64,000 nt of DNA from a virus. The stretch is taken from positions 49,211-113,210 of the IMG/VR virus record IMGVR_UViG_3300025424_000296. One strand, written 5' to 3'. Shown piece by piece: positions 62,554-64,000 of this stretch. Each line of letters begins with the position of its first letter. Position 1 is the first letter of the stretch. Under the pieces are notes generated by a model. That model searched no databases. It had not been told where the DNA came from and was given only the letters and a program-made list of their open reading frames with translations. Both the position numbers and the translations under genes were made by a program.

Positions 62554-64000
62554 CATGGTAGCCCCAGTTTCTAAAAATATAGATTTTATTGTAAAAGACG
62601 GCTTGCAAGTTGGTGCTAACGTTGCTGTTGGCACATCATTTGCAGGCGTGGTACATGCACCAATTGATGGTATGATTGTAAGTGGATTTGTTGGTATTGG
62701 TTCAGCAGTCCCTACTACACAGCTATCAGTTGCTGGTAATGTAAGTTTATTCAACAATGGCAGTACACTGGGTGGTATCATATTCCCAGATGGTACATGG
62801 CAGTACAGTGCTGCGACTCACGCGGCAGCAGGTGCTTCGGGTAGTATACAATTTAACGACGGAAATGGCAATTTTGCTTATAGTCCGAATTTAGAATGGG
62901 ATATTACTAATAGTAGACTCGGTGTCGGAACAAACACACCTCTTTCAGTATTACACGTAACTGGTAGTAGTCCAGCATTGATTTCTACAGAAAACAGCGG
63001 CGGTGAATATGAAATAAACGTCGGTGTTGATCTATCAACAGGTTCTGCACTTGGTTATAATAGTTCTAGTTCATATGGTTATTTAAAAATTATAGGTCAA
63101 TCAGAAATATTACAATGGAATAATGTTGGTCTTGGACTAAATGGCGTTACTCCCGTTAACACATTAGACGTTAGTGGTGGCGCAGTCATTGGTGGCGGTG
63201 CATTATATGCTGGATCAGCAACAGCACCAACAAACGGATTATTAGTACAAGGTGCAGTCGGTTTAGGTATGACTGGTACTCCGGCTGGTAAACTAGATAT
63301 TCGCCCAGGCAGCGGTCAAGCAGGTTTATTCATTAAGAATCCATCTAGCAGTGCTATTGACTTTGTGAGATTAGTAGACAGTTCTAACAATCCAATGTTT
63401 ACTATCAATAATGCAGGTAATGTTACAGTTGGTACATGGGCTGCTTCTACTATTACTGCTGATCATGGCGGTACCGGACTAAGCAGTTATACACTAGGCG
63501 ACATGCTTTATGCTACCAGTAGCACAACTGCACTCAGTAAACTACCACTTGGTGGTTCTGGTAATATTCTAGTAAGCAACGGATCTGCTCCAACTTGGGG
63601 TACAATAGATTTATCAAATGCTTCTGCTGTTGGATCAAGTATACTAGGTCTTAATAACGGTGGTACTAATGCTGATCTATCAGGTTCTGTAAGCAACGGC
63701 GGTATAGTATGGTCAAATGCATCGCAGATGCAAATACTAGCTGCTAGTGCTACAAGTGGTAACGTACTAATTTCAGGCGGTGCCGGTACTCCAAGTTGGG
63801 GTCAGTACTACACTACTTCAAACGTACCTAACTCAATTGTGTCACGTGACGGCAGCGGTAACTTTATTGCTGGTAAAATAACTGCTAACACTGGTTTCCA
63901 GGGTGGTTATGCATCAGTTAGTGCATTAAATGCAAGCGGTGCTGCAATTGTTAATTCATTAAGCAGCAACGGCACAGTAAGTGGTACTGTAATCACTGCC
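62554..64000 (+). CDS. Tail-fibre protein, 3' end outside the window
   Basis: An ATG at 62554 follows AGAGAGGTCGAC; the frame is open to the end of the window (at least 482 residues). The product begins MVAPVSKNIDFIVKDGLQVG and consists of repeated fibre modules: 'SGFVGIGSAVPTTQLSVAGN', 'GSIQFNDGNGNFAYSPNLEW', 'RLGVGTNTPLSVLHV', '[20 protein letters not shown]', 'HGGTGLSSYTLGDMLYA' (a common fibre linker). It shares the 'VNTLDVSG' module with the minus-strand fibre gene at 21638, and resembles the partial fibre gene at the other end of the window. Confidence 0.85.

Overview
The window looks like part of the genome of a large T4-like (myovirus-type) bacteriophage from an aquatic environment. 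The evidence is (i) several very long tail-fibre or virion-surface genes with collagen-like Gly-Pro-Thr runs and 'EGTNLYF' modules of the kind seen in marine T4-like phages, (ii) a PhoH ATPase, a peptide deformylase and a tRNA set with encoded CCA ends, (iii) T4-type late-promoter octamers (TATAAATA, AATAAATA, CTAAATA) in front of the virion genes, and (iv) densely packed small genes. No terminase, capsid, polymerase or integrase lies in the window. The DNA is AT-rich. The host is probably a heterotrophic proteobacterium rather than a cyanobacterium, because the auxiliary genes include an acyl-CoA dehydrogenase and an aerobic-type glycerol-3-phosphate dehydrogenase; this is an inference.

Layout. 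1-2.8 kb: 3' part of a fibre gene. 2.8-21.5 kb: accessory block, mostly + strand. It has host-like sigma70 promoters, eight tRNA or tRNA-like genes, many tiny membrane or secreted proteins, and metabolic or modifying enzymes: GlpD, a JmjC/cupin-type oxygenase, a flavin-dependent halogenase with two paralogous proteins of unknown function, a GNAT-like protein, glycosyltransferases, a sugar C-methyltransferase, an RlpA-like protein, an acyl-CoA dehydrogenase and a Bax-inhibitor-1 protein. 21.6-27.8 kb, - strand: a collagen-like fibre gene, then ClpA, peptide deformylase and a DnaJ-type co-chaperone. 27.9-37.3 kb, + strand: a T4 T-holin-like protein, a tightly overlapping five-gene cluster that includes a RuBisCO-like protein, then two GH130-like propeller proteins (one fused to a methyltransferase) and a GT2-TPR protein. 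37.3-42.7 kb, - strand: small hypotheticals, a phosphoribosyltransferase and PhoH, with an HNH homing-type endonuclease on the + strand. 42.9-64 kb, + strand: virion genes, including one of 4,416 codons with about twenty tandem repeats of about 165 residues.

How the parts may work together (inference). Three fibre proteins carry long Gly-Pro-Thr collagen-like segments. The phage also encodes at least three glycosyltransferases, a sugar C-methyltransferase, two GH130-like proteins, and an operon combining two nucleotidyltransferase-like proteins, a HAD phosphatase domain, a cupin, a RuBisCO-like protein and a glycerophosphodiesterase-like protein. The most economical reading is a virus-encoded pathway that makes and attaches an unusual activated sugar or polyol-phosphate, either to its own fibres or to the host surface. 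The RuBisCO-like protein keeps the metal-binding Lys/Asp/Glu set but lacks the loop-6 lysine, so carboxylation is unlikely.

Expression. Accessory genes are driven by TTGACA/TATAAT-type promoters, several of which end only 3-8 nt before an ATG with no Shine-Dalgarno sequence, suggesting leaderless messages. In at least two places a promoter sits inside a perfect inverted repeat whose 3' arm hides the ribosome-binding site. This is the logic of T4 gene e: silent on read-through RNA, translatable from the local promoter. One tRNA has a 50-nt insertion in its anticodon loop, and several others have altered D- or T-loops.
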